Positions 26,362-34,759 of a stretch of 53,216 nt of DNA are shown one piece after another. Within the stretch, counting starts at the first letter, position 1, and every line of letters starts with the position of its first letter. Source of the DNA: Streptomyces antimicrobicus (lineage in GTDB: Bacteria > Actinomycetota > Actinomycetes > Streptomycetales > Streptomycetaceae); the NCBI RefSeq assembly GCF_020532625.1, contig NZ_JAJAUY010000030.1:1-53216 (forward strand), given 5' to 3'. The position numbers were made by a program, and so were the translations under genes. The notes under the pieces are model-generated. The model was not told the origin of the DNA. It searched no databases and saw nothing but the letters and a program-made list of their open reading frames with translations.

Positions 26362-26389
26362 TTGTCCCGACCGATCGTTCGGTTACTCT
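26362..26389 (+). promoter_or_regulatory. paaN promoter with PaaR-like operator in the spacer
   Basis: TTGTCC (26362-26367) and TACTCT (26384-26389) are separated by 16 bases. The palindrome ACCGATCGTTCGGT (26370-26383) fills that spacer, so bound repressor would exclude RNA polymerase. The gap is shared with the divergent PaaH-like gene. Confidence 0.65.
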
Positions 26390-26437
26390 AACTCCAGTCT
26401 GCTCCGCTTCGCCCGGCTCAACGAGGAGTTGGTCTTG

Positions 26438-28123
26438 ATGGCCGCCGCCGACCTGTCCGCCGCCCAGCTTTCCGAGAAGCACCGGCCCACTCTCGACCAG
26501 GCGCTGGCGGCCGTCCGCAGCCGCGCCTACTGGTCCCCGCACCCCGAGCACCCCAAGGCCTACGGCGAGACCGCCCCGGCCGACGGCCTCGCGGCCTTCC
26601 AGTCCCTGCAGGGCACCCGGCTGGACCTCGGCCAGCCCGGCACCGACGGCTGGACCGGCGGCGAGGTCTCGCCGTACGGCCCGGAGCTCGGCGTGGAGTA
26701 CCCCCACGTCGACCCCGACGTGCTGCTGCCCGCGATGAAGGCGGGCATGGCCGCCTGGCGGGACGCCGGCCCCGAGACCCGCGCCCTGGTCTGCATCGAG
26801 ATCCTGTCCCGGATCAGCGCCCGCACCCACGAGTTCGCCCACGCCGTCATGCACACCAGCGGCCAGGCGTTCATGATGGCGTTCCAGGCCGGCGGCCCCC
26901 ACGCCCAGGACCGCGGCCTGGAGGCCGTGGCCTACGCGTACGAGGAGCAGACCCGCGTCCCCGCGCAGGCGCAGTGGTCCAAGCCGCAGGGCAAGAAGGA
27001 CCCCCTGGAGCTGGGCAAGACCTTCACCGCCGTGCCGCGCGGCATCGCGCTGGTCATCGGCTGCAACACCTTCCCCACCTGGAACGGCTACCCGGGCCTG
27101 TTCGCCTCCCTGGCCACCGGCAACGCCGTGCTGGTCAAGCCGCACCCGCGCGCCGTCCTGCCGCTGGCGCTGACCGTGCAGGTGGCCCGTGAGGTGCTGG
27201 CCGAGGCCGGCTTCGACCCGAACCTCGTGGCGCTGGCCACCGAGCGTCCGGGCGAGGGCATCGCCAAGACCCTGGCGGTCCGCCCCGAGATCAAGGTGAT
27301 CGACTACACCGGCTCCACCGAGTTCGGCGACTGGCTGGAGACCCACGCCCGCCAGGCGCAGGTCTACACGGAGAAGGCCGGCGTCAACACCGTCGTCGTG
27401 GACTCCACCGACAACTACAAGGGCATGCTGGCGAACCTCGCCTTCTCCCTGTCGCTCTACAGCGGCCAGATGTGCACCACCCCGCAGAACCTGCTGATCC
27501 CCCGGGACGGCATCGCCACCGACGCCGGCCACAAGACGTACGACGAGGTGGTCGCCGACCTCGCCGCGTCCGTCGAGGGGCTGCTGGGTGAGGACGCCCG
27601 GGCCAACGCCCTGCTGGGCGCCCTGGTCAACCCCGACGTCAAGGCGCGCCTGGAGGCGGCGGCCGGGCTCGGCGAGGTCGCGCTGGCCTCGCGGGAGGTG
27701 ACCAACCCGGAGTTCCCGGGCGCCGTGGTGCGCACCCCGGTCATGGTCAAGCTGGACGCTGCCAAGCCGGACGACTCCGCCCCCTACCTCTCCGAGTGCT
27801 TCGGGCCGGTCTCGTTCGCGGTGGCGGTGGACTCCACCGCCGACGCCCTGGAGCTGCTGCGGCGCACGGTCCGGGAGAAGGGCGCCATGACGGTCGGCGC
27901 GTACACCACCTCGGCGGACACCGAGCGGGCGGTGGAGGAGGTCTGCCTGGAGGAGTCCGCGCAGCTCTCCCTCAACCTCACCGGCGGGGTCTACGTGAAC
28001 CAGACGGCCGCGTTCTCCGACTTCCACGGCTCGGGTGGCAACCCCGCGGCCAACGCGGCCCTGTGCGACGGCGCGTTCGTCGCCAACCGCTTCCGCATGG
28101 TGGAGGTGCGCCGCCAGGCCTGA
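26438..28123 (+). CDS. paaN: Aldehyde dehydrogenase PaaN, phenylacetate catabolism
   Basis: The product has 561 residues in the aldehyde dehydrogenase superfamily, PaaN branch. The NAD region is VPRGIALVIGCNTFPTWNGY (about 200-219), a variation on the usual PWNFP motif. The catalytic Cys lies in LYSGQMCTTPQN (about residue 346). The C-terminus has NQTAAFSDFHGSGGNP. The lack of the hydratase (MaoC) domain separates it from PaaZ. It probably oxidises the open-ring semialdehyde CoA thioester. ATG 26438 has CGAGGAG upstream. It is in a paa neighbourhood and controlled with PaaH by one operator. Confidence 0.9.
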   Translation: MAAADLSAAQLSEKHRPTLDQALAAVRSRAYWSPHPEHPKAYGETAPADGLAAFQSLQGTRLDLGQPGTDGWTGGEVSPYGPELGVEYPHVDPDVLLPAMKAGMAAWRDAGPETRALVCIEILSRISARTHEFAHAVMHTSGQAFMMAFQAGGPHAQDRGLEAVAYAYEEQTRVPAQAQWSKPQGKKDPLELGKTFTAVPRGIALVIGCNTFPTWNGYPGLFASLATGNAVLVKPHPRAVLPLALTVQVAREVLAEAGFDPNLVALATERPGEGIAKTLAVRPEIKVIDYTGSTEFGDWLETHARQAQVYTEKAGVNTVVVDSTDNYKGMLANLAFSLSLYSGQMCTTPQNLLIPRDGIATDAGHKTYDEVVADLAASVEGLLGEDARANALLGALVNPDVKARLEAAAGLGEVALASREVTNPEFPGAVVRTPVMVKLDAAKPDDSAPYLSECFGPVSFAVAVDSTADALELLRRTVREKGAMTVGAYTTSADTERAVEEVCLEESAQLSLNLTGGVYVNQTAAFSDFHGSGGNPAANAALCDGAFVANRFRMVEVRRQA

Positions 28124-28134
28124 CCCGCTGCGGA

Positions 28135-28198
28135 GCGCCCGCCGCCGGGTCTGACCCGCTGACGGGCCGAAGCCGCTGACGTAGCGCCCGCCGCCGGG
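28135..28198. repeat. Short direct repeat behind paaN
   Basis: GCGCCCGCCGCCGGG occurs at 28135-28149 and 28184-28198 (49-base offset), each followed by a YCT-containing word. It lies in the 76-base gap between convergent genes. Confidence 0.5.
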
Positions 28199-28199
28199 C

Positions 28200-28976
28200 C
28201 TAGCCCGCGGCGGGGCCGCCCCAGTGGAAGAGGGTCATGGCCACGCTCGTGGCCAGGTTGTAGCTGGAGACCTGCGGCCGCATGGGCAGGGAGACCAGGT
28301 GGTCGGCCCGGGCCCGCAGCTGCGCCGAGATGCCGTGCCGTTCGGAGCCGAAGGCGAGCAGCGCGTCGTCGGGGAGGGTGAGGGACCGGATGTCCTCACC
28401 CTCGGGGTCCAGCGCGTACAGCGGCCCGGGCGGCAGGTCGTCGCCCTCCAGCCGGTCCACCGTGGTGGCCCAGTGCAGCCCCGCCCCGGCCCGGACCACG
28501 TTCGGGTGCCAGGGGTCGAGGCTGCCGCGGGTGACCACACCGGTGGCGCCGAATCCGGCGGCGAGCCGGACGACGGCGCCGACGTTGCCGAGGTTGCGCG
28601 GGTTGTCCAGGACCACCACGGGCGCGCGGCGCGGGATGCGGGCCAGTGCGGCGCGGCCCGCGTCGCGGTCCGGTCGCACCGCGAGGGCGGCCACCCCGGT
28701 GGGGTGCACCCGGGGCAGCAGCGAGCGCAGCTCGGCCGCGCGCACCAGGCCGGCGACGGCCGGCTCGACGTCCGGGGCGAGCTCGGCGGCCAGGGCGCGT
28801 ACGGCGGCGGGGTCGTCGGCGACGGCCAGGCGCACGTCGGCGCCGAAGCGGAGCGCGTGCTTGAGCGCGTGGAAGCCGTCCAGCAGCACCAGGTCGTCCC
28901 GCTCCGCGGCCGACCGCCACAGCCGTACCGTGCCGTCGTCCTCCGGCGTCCGCTCGGCCACCCGCGCATCACTCAT
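28200..28976 (-). CDS. TrmH/SpoU-family RNA 2'-O-methyltransferase
   Basis: The product has 258 residues. The SPOUT knot motifs are present: motif 1 LDNPRNLGNVGAVVRLAAGF (about 122-141, Asn and Arg conserved), motif 2 LLAFGSERHGIS (about 210-221) and motif 3 LPMRPQVSSYNLATSVAMTL (about 235-254). An N-terminal extension of about 100 residues resembles an L30e-like RNA-binding part (ERDDLVLLDGFHALKHAL). It methylates a ribose in tRNA or rRNA with S-adenosylmethionine; the site is not predictable. It follows the HTTM gene by nine bases on the same strand. Confidence 0.9.
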   Translation of the reverse strand: MSDARVAERTPEDDGTVRLWRSAAERDDLVLLDGFHALKHALRFGADVRLAVADDPAAVRALAAELAPDVEPAVAGLVRAAELRSLLPRVHPTGVAALAVRPDRDAGRAALARIPRRAPVVVLDNPRNLGNVGAVVRLAAGFGATGVVTRGSLDPWHPNVVRAGAGLHWATTVDRLEGDDLPPGPLYALDPEGEDIRSLTLPDDALLAFGSERHGISAQLRARADHLVSLPMRPQVSSYNLATSVAMTLFHWGGPAAG

Positions 28977-28985
28977 GCGACGAGC

Positions 28986-30290
28986 CTACGAGGTGCCCGC
29001 CGACGGCTGCTCCACGGCCGCCGGGCCGCCGCCCCCGGTCCCCGGCCTCGGCTCCGGCCTCGGCTCCGGCAGGGGCGCGGGCGCCGGGCCGGGATGCTCG
29101 GGGTCGGGCTCCGGCGCGGGCGCCGGGCCGGGATGCTCCGGGCCGCCAGGCTCCGGCGCGAGGTCCGTCCCTGCGGTGGCCGGACGCCGCCCGGGGAGCA
29201 TGCCGCGTACGGACGCCGCGCGGGCGCCGAGCCACAGCAGGAAGCCGGTGGGCAGGAACACGGCGTCGGCCGCGATCATCGCCAGCGAGAAGAACGGCAG
29301 CCCGAGCAGCACCGCGATGCCCGCGTGCTCCAGCATCATCACCGCCAGCAGCGCGTTCTTCACCCGCCGGTTCAGCAGCGTGAAGGGGAAGGCGACCTGC
29401 ACGGCCACCGTGCCGTACGTCAGCAGCATCACCAGCGTCCCGCTGCCCGCCAGCAACCCCGACAGCCCGGGCCAGGGCGTGAAGTAGTCCAGGCCGAGCG
29501 GGTAGTACAGCGCGGTGCCGTCCTGCCAGCGCGAGCCCTGAATCTTGTACCAGCCGGCCGTCGCGTAGATCAGGCATACCTCGGCCATGATCACCAGCAG
29601 GGCCGCGTTGTGCACCAGGTTGGCCAGCACGTCCAGGGTCGCCCGGCCCGCGCCGTCGGGGTCGTGGCGCTCCACGGTCCACCACAGCGCCTGGAGCACC
29701 CACAGCGCCGCGAACCCGGCCAGCCAGCCGGCGCCGAGCCGCCCGGTCACCGCCGCGTACAGCAGGACCAGGCCGAGGACGGCCCACAGCAGCGGTCCGG
29801 CCGGCCCGTCACGCCCCGGGCGGCGCCGCGCGGCCCGCCGGGCGTCCAGGGACCACACCTGGGCGCACCGCGTGAGCACCAGGTACAGGGCCATCAGGTG
29901 GATGACGTTGTCCCCGCCGTCGCCCATGAAGACGCTGCGGTTCTGCAGCGACAGCACGCCCACCATGAACAGCACCGAGACGGCCCGGGTGTGCCAGCCC
30001 AGCAGCAGCAGGACGGCCGAGAGCACCGCGACCGCGTAGACGATCTCGAACCAGACCGCCGAGGATCCCCACATCAGCACCGAGAAGGCGTCGTTCGTCG
30101 CGATCAGCCGCCGGCCCAGCTCCCAGCTCCACGGGCTCTCGGGCCCGTACAGCTCGCGCCGGTGCGGGAGCTCCCGCAGCAGGAAGAACAGCCAGGTCCC
30201 GGCGATGCCGATGCGCAGCACGGCACTCTGGTACGGGCCCAGCGCCTGCCCGGTGACCCGTGCCAGGGCCCGCCCGGCGGCGGCCCTCAC
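28986..30290 (-). CDS. HTTM-domain polytopic membrane protein (SdpB/vitamin K carboxylase-like)
   Basis: The product has 434 residues. Several hydrophobic helices run from about 25 to 375. The HTTM signature YKIQGSRWQDGTALYYPL (about residue 255) and the FMGDGGDNVIHLMALYLV segment are clear. HTTM domains form the membrane part of vitamin K-dependent gamma-carboxylases and of SdpB in bacteriocin maturation. The C-terminal tail of about 60 residues is Pro/Glu-rich with a duplicated segment. I chose GTG 30290, which overlaps the DUF5819 stop (GTGA); a GTG three codons earlier is possible. Tight coupling suggests a two-protein complex. Confidence 0.85.
   Translation of the reverse strand: MRAAAGRALARVTGQALGPYQSAVLRIGIAGTWLFFLLRELPHRRELYGPESPWSWELGRRLIATNDAFSVLMWGSSAVWFEIVYAVAVLSAVLLLLGWHTRAVSVLFMVGVLSLQNRSVFMGDGGDNVIHLMALYLVLTRCAQVWSLDARRAARRRPGRDGPAGPLLWAVLGLVLLYAAVTGRLGAGWLAGFAALWVLQALWWTVERHDPDGAGRATLDVLANLVHNAALLVIMAEVCLIYATAGWYKIQGSRWQDGTALYYPLGLDYFTPWPGLSGLLAGSGTLVMLLTYGTVAVQVAFPFTLLNRRVKNALLAVMMLEHAGIAVLLGLPFFSLAMIAADAVFLPTGFLLWLGARAASVRGMLPGRRPATAGTDLAPEPGGPEHPGPAPAPEPDPEHPGPAPAPLPEPRPEPRPGTGGGGPAAVEQPSAGTS
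29074..29138. repeat. Duplicated 26-base block in the HTTM gene tail
   Basis: A 26-base block starting GGCGCGGGCGCCGGGCCGGG occurs at 29074-29099 and 29113-29138 (39-base, in-frame period). It encodes a repeated HPGPAPAPxP segment. Confidence 0.8.
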
Positions 30291-30937
30291 ACGGTCCACC
30301 ACGGCAGCTCCCGGTAGGAGGGCGCGGTGTCGGTGGTCTCGGTGCTCCACCTCGGCGCGGCCACCGCCCGGGTCACCGAGCGCAGCTGGACCCGCAGGAG
30401 CTCGCCGGCGCCGTACGTGCCCGCCAGCCGGGCCACCGCGATCCGCTGGAGGTAGGCCTCCGAGAGCGCGCCGCGCTCGCCCTGGGGCTTTTCGTCCTCG
30501 TCGTGCGAGGAGGTGTAGAAGTCCCAGGCCCGGCGCAGCTCGTTCTGCGCGGTGTGGCTGGGCAGCAGCTGGTGCCGGATCCGCCGGGCGTCCTCGGCGG
30601 ACAGGTCCCGCCAGTCGGTGGTCAGGCGTTCCCCGGCCTCGGTGCGGATCTGGGCGCGGACCTCGACGGCGATGTTCTGCTGGAGGGGGTTGGGGGCGAA
30701 GAGCTTCCAGTTCTGTTCGAACTCGGGGTAGACCCAGGCGTCGACGGTGGCGCCGTGCCGCTTGGTGACCGTGTTCGACGGCGCGACGTGCAGGAACACC
30801 ATGGCCAGGTGCCAGCAGGCGGCCACCGACACGGCGCCCAGCGCCAGGGCCGCCACGACGCGGTACGGGCCGGGCAGACCGGCGATGCCGGCCGGTCGCG
30901 GGCCCGGGGCCGCGCCCTCCCGCTCGTTCGAATCCAT
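30287..30937 (-). CDS. DUF5819-family membrane-anchored protein
   Basis: The product has 216 residues. A single helix (about 27-48, VVAALALGAVSVAACWHLAMVF) is followed by an outer or cytoplasmic domain with the family hallmark PEFEQNWKLFAPNPLQQNI (about 71-89). The remainder is charged and ends in YRELPWWTV. The Trp-Phe-x-x-Asn-Pro pattern recalls SdpA (WGFFTKNP, from memory), which works with the HTTM protein SdpB. ATG 30937 has GAGGAGCGGGG upstream. It leads an operon with HTTM and TrmH genes, divergent from paaA. Confidence 0.8.
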   Translation of the reverse strand: MDSNEREGAAPGPRPAGIAGLPGPYRVVAALALGAVSVAACWHLAMVFLHVAPSNTVTKRHGATVDAWVYPEFEQNWKLFAPNPLQQNIAVEVRAQIRTEAGERLTTDWRDLSAEDARRIRHQLLPSHTAQNELRRAWDFYTSSHDEDEKPQGERGALSEAYLQRIAVARLAGTYGAGELLRVQLRSVTRAVAAPRWSTETTDTAPSYRELPWWTV

Positions 30938-31020
30938 CCCGCCCCGCTCCTCGGCGTCCACAGAGGGTCCCACAGAGGTTGACACCCTACGGGCCGCCGT
31001 CTCACCATTGAAGAGTTCGA

Positions 31021-31034
31021 ACCGAACGATCGGT
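31021..31034. promoter_or_regulatory. PaaR-like operator upstream of paaA
   Basis: ACCGAACGATCGGT is the exact reverse complement of the 26370-26383 site. It is followed by a CGGTCGGTCGGTC run that could give overlapping half-sites. It lies in the 156-base gap between the DUF5819 gene and paaA. Confidence 0.75.
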
Positions 31035-31093
31035 CGGTCGGTCGCCCGGGTCGGACGGTCAGCGCAGCCGAATTCACTGGCAAGGGGGCCGGG

Positions 31094-32137
31094 ATGGTGG
31101 CAGTGACCCCGGAGACGGGGCAGGACAGGGCCCTCGCGGCCGCCTTCGAGGCCGCCGTGGCGGCCGACGAGCGGGTGGAGCCCCGGGACTGGATGCCCGA
31201 GGAGTACCGGGCCTCGCTGGTCCGCCAGATGGCCCAGCACGCCCACTCCGAGATCATCGGCATGCAGCCCGAGGCCAACTGGATCACCCGGGCGCCCTCG
31301 CTGCGCCGCAAGGCCATCCTGATGGCCAAGGTGCAGGACGAGGCCGGTCACGGCCTGTACCTGTACAGCGCCGCCGAGACCCTCGGCACCAGCCGTGACG
31401 AGCTGCTCGACAAGCTGCACTCCGGCCGGCAGAAGTACTCCTCGATCTTCAACTACCCGACCTTGACCTGGGCCGACGTCGGCGCGATCGGCTGGCTGGT
31501 GGACGGCGCGGCGATCACGAACCAGGTGCCGCTGTGCCGCTGCTCCTACGGGCCCTACGCCCGCGCGATGGTCCGCATCTGCAAGGAGGAGTCCTTCCAC
31601 CAGCGCCAGGGCTACGAGCTGCTGCTCGCCCTGTCGAAGGGCACCGAGGCGCAGCACGCGATGGCGCAGGACGCGGTGGACCGCTGGTGGTGGCCCTCGC
31701 TGATGATGTTCGGCCCGCCGGACGACGAGTCGGCGCACTCGGCGCAGTCGATGGCCTGGCGGATCAAGCGCCACAGCAACGACGAGCTGCGCCAGCGGTT
31801 CGTCGACATCGCCGTCCCCCAGTCCGAGGCCCTGGGCCTGACCCTGCCGGACCCGGACATCCGGTGGAACGAGGAGCGCGGGCACTACGACTTCGGCGCG
31901 ATCGACTGGACGGAGTTCTGGGAGGTGCTCAAGGGCAACGGCCCCTGCAACGAGCAGCGCATCACCCAGCGCCGCCGCGCCCACGAGGAGGGCGCCTGGG
32001 TCCGCGAGGCCGCCGCCGCCCACGCCGAGAAGCAGGCCCGGGCCCACGCCGAGGCGCCTGCGCAAGCAGACGCAGACGCAGCCGCAGACGCAGACGCAGA
32101 CGCACACGCACAGCAGCACGAGGAGGCACGGGTATGA
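31094..32137 (+). CDS. paaA: Phenylacetyl-CoA epoxidase subunit PaaA (catalytic, diiron)
   Basis: The product has 347 residues, longer than the usual 310-330. The diiron ligands lie in [17 protein letters not shown] and [14 protein letters not shown] (ExxH pattern), on a ferritin-like helical bundle. The multicomponent monooxygenase epoxidises the aromatic ring of phenylacetyl-CoA. The C-terminal 40 or so residues are an odd Ala/Asp/His-rich run ([19 protein letters not shown]) encoded by a hexamer repeat. ATG 31094 has AAGGGGGC upstream. It starts the paaABCDE operon, all overlapping by four bases or directly abutting. Confidence 0.95.
   Translation: MVAVTPETGQDRALAAAFEAAVAADERVEPRDWMPEEYRASLVRQMAQHAHSEIIGMQPEANWITRAPSLRRKAILMAKVQDEAGHGLYLYSAAETLGTSRDELLDKLHSGRQKYSSIFNYPTLTWADVGAIGWLVDGAAITNQVPLCRCSYGPYARAMVRICKEESFHQRQGYELLLALSKGTEAQHAMAQDAVDRWWWPSLMMFGPPDDESAHSAQSMAWRIKRHSNDELRQRFVDIAVPQSEALGLTLPDPDIRWNEERGHYDFGAIDWTEFWEVLKGNGPCNEQRITQRRRAHEEGAWVREAAAAHAEKQARAHAEAPAQADADAAADADADAHAQQHEEARV
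32066..32112 (+). repeat. Coding GCAGAC hexamer repeat at the paaA 3' end
   Basis: About seven GCAGAC/GCAGCC/GCACAC units encode Ala-Asp pairs in the tail of PaaA. The array sits just before the PaaB start at 32134. Confidence 0.8.
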
Positions 32138-32418
32138 CGCAGAACTGGCCCCTGTGGGAGGTGTTCGTGCGCTCGCGCCGCGGCCTCTCGCACACCCACG
32201 CCGGCAGCCTGCACGCCCCGGACGCGGAGATGGCCCTGCGCAACGCCCGCGACCTGTACACCCGGCGCAACGAGGGCGTGTCGATCTGGGTCGTCCCGTC
32301 GGCGCAGATCACCGCGTCCTCGCCGGACGAGCGCGACCCGTTCTTCGCCCCGGCCGCCGACAAGCCGTACCGGCACCCGACGTTCTACGAGATCCCGGAG
32401 GGGGTGCGCCACCTGTGA
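32134..32418 (+). CDS. paaB: Phenylacetyl-CoA epoxidase subunit PaaB
   Basis: The 94-residue protein fits PaaB in length: [31 protein letters not shown], then the [20 protein letters not shown] block. PaaB bridges the PaaAC units and is needed for electron transfer. Its ATG overlaps the paaA stop (ATGA), and its stop overlaps the paaC GTG. Confidence 0.96.
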   Translation: MTQNWPLWEVFVRSRRGLSHTHAGSLHAPDAEMALRNARDLYTRRNEGVSIWVVPSAQITASSPDERDPFFAPAADKPYRHPTFYEIPEGVRHL

Positions 32419-33152
32419 CCGCCACCGTGCCCACGACCGCCACCGTGCCGGCGACCGCCGCGCTCGCCCTCGGCGACGACGCCCTGGTGCTCTCGCACCG
32501 CCTCGGCGAATGGGCGGGCCACGCCCCCGTCCTGGAGGAGGAGGTCGCCCTCGCCAACATCGCCCTGGACCTGCTGGGCCAGGCCCGTGTCCTGCTGTCC
32601 CTGGTGGGCGACGAGGACGAGCTCGCCTTCCTGCGCGAGGAGCGGGCCTTCCGCAACCTCCAGCTGGTGGAGCAGCCCAACGGCGACTTCGCGCACACCA
32701 TCGCCCGGCAGCTCTACTTCTCCCTCCACCAGCACCTGCTGTGGACGGAGCTGGCGGCGGGCGACGGCCCGTTCGCTCCGCTCGCGGCCAAGGCCGTCAA
32801 GGAGACCGCCTACCACGTCGACCACGCCGCCCAGTGGACCGTGCGCCTCGGCGACGGCACCGAGGAGAGCACCCGCCGCATGCGGGCCGCCCTGGACGCC
32901 CTGTGGAAGTACACGGGCGAGATGTTCCAGCCCGTCGACGGCCTGGACGTGGACGGCTCCGCCCTGGAGCAGCGCTGGCTCGCCGAGCTGGCCGAGGTCC
33001 TGGACCGGGCCCGGCTGAGCCTGCCCGAGGGCCCGCGCACCGGCGCCTGGTCCGCCGGGGCCGGCCGCCAGGGCCTGCACACCGAACCGTTCGGGCGGAT
33101 GCTCGCCGAGATGCAGCACCTGCACCGCAGCCACCCGGGGGCGTCGTGGTGA
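32415..33152 (+). CDS. paaC: Phenylacetyl-CoA epoxidase subunit PaaC (structural)
   Basis: The product has 245 residues, paralogous to PaaA but with a non-catalytic bundle. Recognised blocks are LVLSHRLGEWAGHAPVLEEEVALANIALDLLGQAR-like (about 24-58), LYFSLHQHLLW and ETAYHVDHAAQW. It scaffolds PaaA. It starts at GTG 32415, overlapping paaB by four bases (GTGA), and its TGA overlaps the paaD GTG. Confidence 0.95.
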   Translation: MTATVPTTATVPATAALALGDDALVLSHRLGEWAGHAPVLEEEVALANIALDLLGQARVLLSLVGDEDELAFLREERAFRNLQLVEQPNGDFAHTIARQLYFSLHQHLLWTELAAGDGPFAPLAAKAVKETAYHVDHAAQWTVRLGDGTEESTRRMRAALDALWKYTGEMFQPVDGLDVDGSALEQRWLAELAEVLDRARLSLPEGPRTGAWSAGAGRQGLHTEPFGRMLAEMQHLHRSHPGASW

Positions 33153-33655
33153 CCGGGGCGGTCGTCGAGGAGACCCGGCTGGAGCAGGAACTGGCCGCGC
33201 TGGCCGGCTCCGTGCCCGACCCCGAGCTGCCCGTGCTCACGCTGGCCGAGCTGGGCGTGCTGCGCCGGGTCCACATGCGGGAGGACGGCGGCGTCGACGT
33301 CGACCTCACCCCCACCTACACCGGCTGCCCCGCGATCGAGGCGATGTCCGCCGACATCGAGCGGGTCCTGACCGACCACGGCATACCCCGGGTGACCGTC
33401 CGTACGGTGCTCTCCCCGGCCTGGTCCACGGACGACATCAGCGCCGAAGGCCGCCGCAAGCTGGCCGAGTTCGGCATCGCCCCGCCGCGTCCGCACGCGG
33501 CCGGCGGGCCGGTCCCGGTCTCCCTGTCGGTGCGCTGCCCGCACTGCGGCTCCACCGACACCGAGCTGCTCAGCCGCTTCTCCTCCACCGCCTGCAAGGC
33601 GCTGCGCCGCTGCGTCGCCTGCCGGGAACCGTTCGACCACTTCAAGGAGCTGTAG
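33149..33655 (+). CDS. paaD: Phenylacetyl-CoA epoxidase accessory subunit PaaD
   Basis: The product has 168 residues. The N-terminal MIP18/DUF59 domain (VPDPELPVLTLAELGVLRRV, TPTYTGCPAIEAM) suggests iron-sulfur cluster assembly. The C-terminus carries four Cys in RCPHCGST and RCVACREPFDH, a likely zinc or cluster site. It starts with GTG 33149 overlapping paaC. Its TAG is directly followed by the paaE ATG. Confidence 0.95.
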   Translation: MTGAVVEETRLEQELAALAGSVPDPELPVLTLAELGVLRRVHMREDGGVDVDLTPTYTGCPAIEAMSADIERVLTDHGIPRVTVRTVLSPAWSTDDISAEGRRKLAEFGIAPPRPHAAGGPVPVSLSVRCPHCGSTDTELLSRFSSTACKALRRCVACREPFDHFKEL

Positions 33656-34759
33656 ATGGCCGCAGCCCGCCACGGCGCGTTCCACCCGCTGACGGTGGCG
33701 GCCGTCGACCGGCTCACCGACGACTCGGTCGCGCTCACCCTCGCCGTGCCGCCGGAGCTGCGCGAGGAGTACCGGCACACCGCCGGCCAGCACCTGACGC
33801 TGCGCCGGACCACCGACGAGGGCACCGAGGTCCGCCGCACCTACTCGATCTGCTCGCCCGCCCCGGACCCCGGGGGCCCCGGGCCGGACCGGCTGCAGGT
33901 CGGCGTACGGCTGGTGGAGGGCGGCGAGTTCTCCACGTGGGCCCACAAGGAGATCGCCGCCGGTGACGTCCTGGACGTGATGGTCCCGGCCGGGCGCTTC
34001 GTGCTCGACCCGGCCAAGGCCGCGCCCGGCGCGCACTACGCGGCGGTCGTCGGCGGCAGCGGGATCACCCCGGTGCTGTCCATCGCCGCCACCCTGCTCG
34101 CCGCCCGCCCCGACGCCCGGTTCTGCCTGGTGCGCAGCGACCGTACGGCCGCCTCGACGATGTTCCTGGAGGAGGTCGCCGACCTCAAGGACCGCTGGCC
34201 GGAGCGGTTCCAGCTGGTCACGGTGCTCTCCCGGGAGGAGCAGGAGGCCGGGCTGCCCTCGGGCCGGCTCGACCAGGAGCGGCTGACGGCCCTGCTGCCC
34301 GCGCTGCTGCCGGTCCCCGAGGTGGCCGGCTGGTTCCTGTGCGGCCCGTACGGGCTGGTGCAGGGCGCCGAGCGGGCCCTGCGGGGCCTGGGTGTCGGAC
34401 GCGGCCGGATCCACGAGGAGATCTTCCACGTCGAGGACACCGCCGCCCCGGCGCCGGTCGCCGCGGGCACGGCCGCGCCCGCGCACAGCCGGGTCACCGC
34501 CCGCCTGGACGGCCGCTCCGGCACCTGGCCGGTCCGTGAGGGCGAATCCCTGCTGGACGCGGTGCTGCGCAACCGGGCCGACGCCCCGTACGCCTGCAAG
34601 GGCGGGGTCTGCGGCACCTGCCGGGCCTTCCTGGTCGGCGGCGAGGTCCGCATGGAGCGCAACTTCGCCCTGGAGGCTGAGGAGACCGAGGCCGGCTTCG
34701 TCCTGGCCTGCCAGTCCCACCCGGTGACGGAGGAGGTCGAGCTCGACTTCGACCGCTGA
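33656..34759 (+). CDS. paaE: Phenylacetyl-CoA epoxidase reductase PaaE
   Basis: The product has 367 residues. An FAD-binding ferredoxin-reductase module (RRTYSICSPAP, GGSGITPVLSIAATLLA, LCGPYGLVQGAERAL) is followed by a plant-type [2Fe-2S] domain at about 280-367 with Cys in YACKGGVCGTCRAFLVGG and FVLACQSHP. It passes electrons from NADPH to the PaaA diiron site. The ATG follows the paaD stop with no gap. Last gene of the operon. Confidence 0.96.
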   Translation: MAAARHGAFHPLTVAAVDRLTDDSVALTLAVPPELREEYRHTAGQHLTLRRTTDEGTEVRRTYSICSPAPDPGGPGPDRLQVGVRLVEGGEFSTWAHKEIAAGDVLDVMVPAGRFVLDPAKAAPGAHYAAVVGGSGITPVLSIAATLLAARPDARFCLVRSDRTAASTMFLEEVADLKDRWPERFQLVTVLSREEQEAGLPSGRLDQERLTALLPALLPVPEVAGWFLCGPYGLVQGAERALRGLGVGRGRIHEEIFHVEDTAAPAPVAAGTAAPAHSRVTARLDGRSGTWPVREGESLLDAVLRNRADAPYACKGGVCGTCRAFLVGGEVRMERNFALEAEETEAGFVLACQSHPVTEEVELDFDR

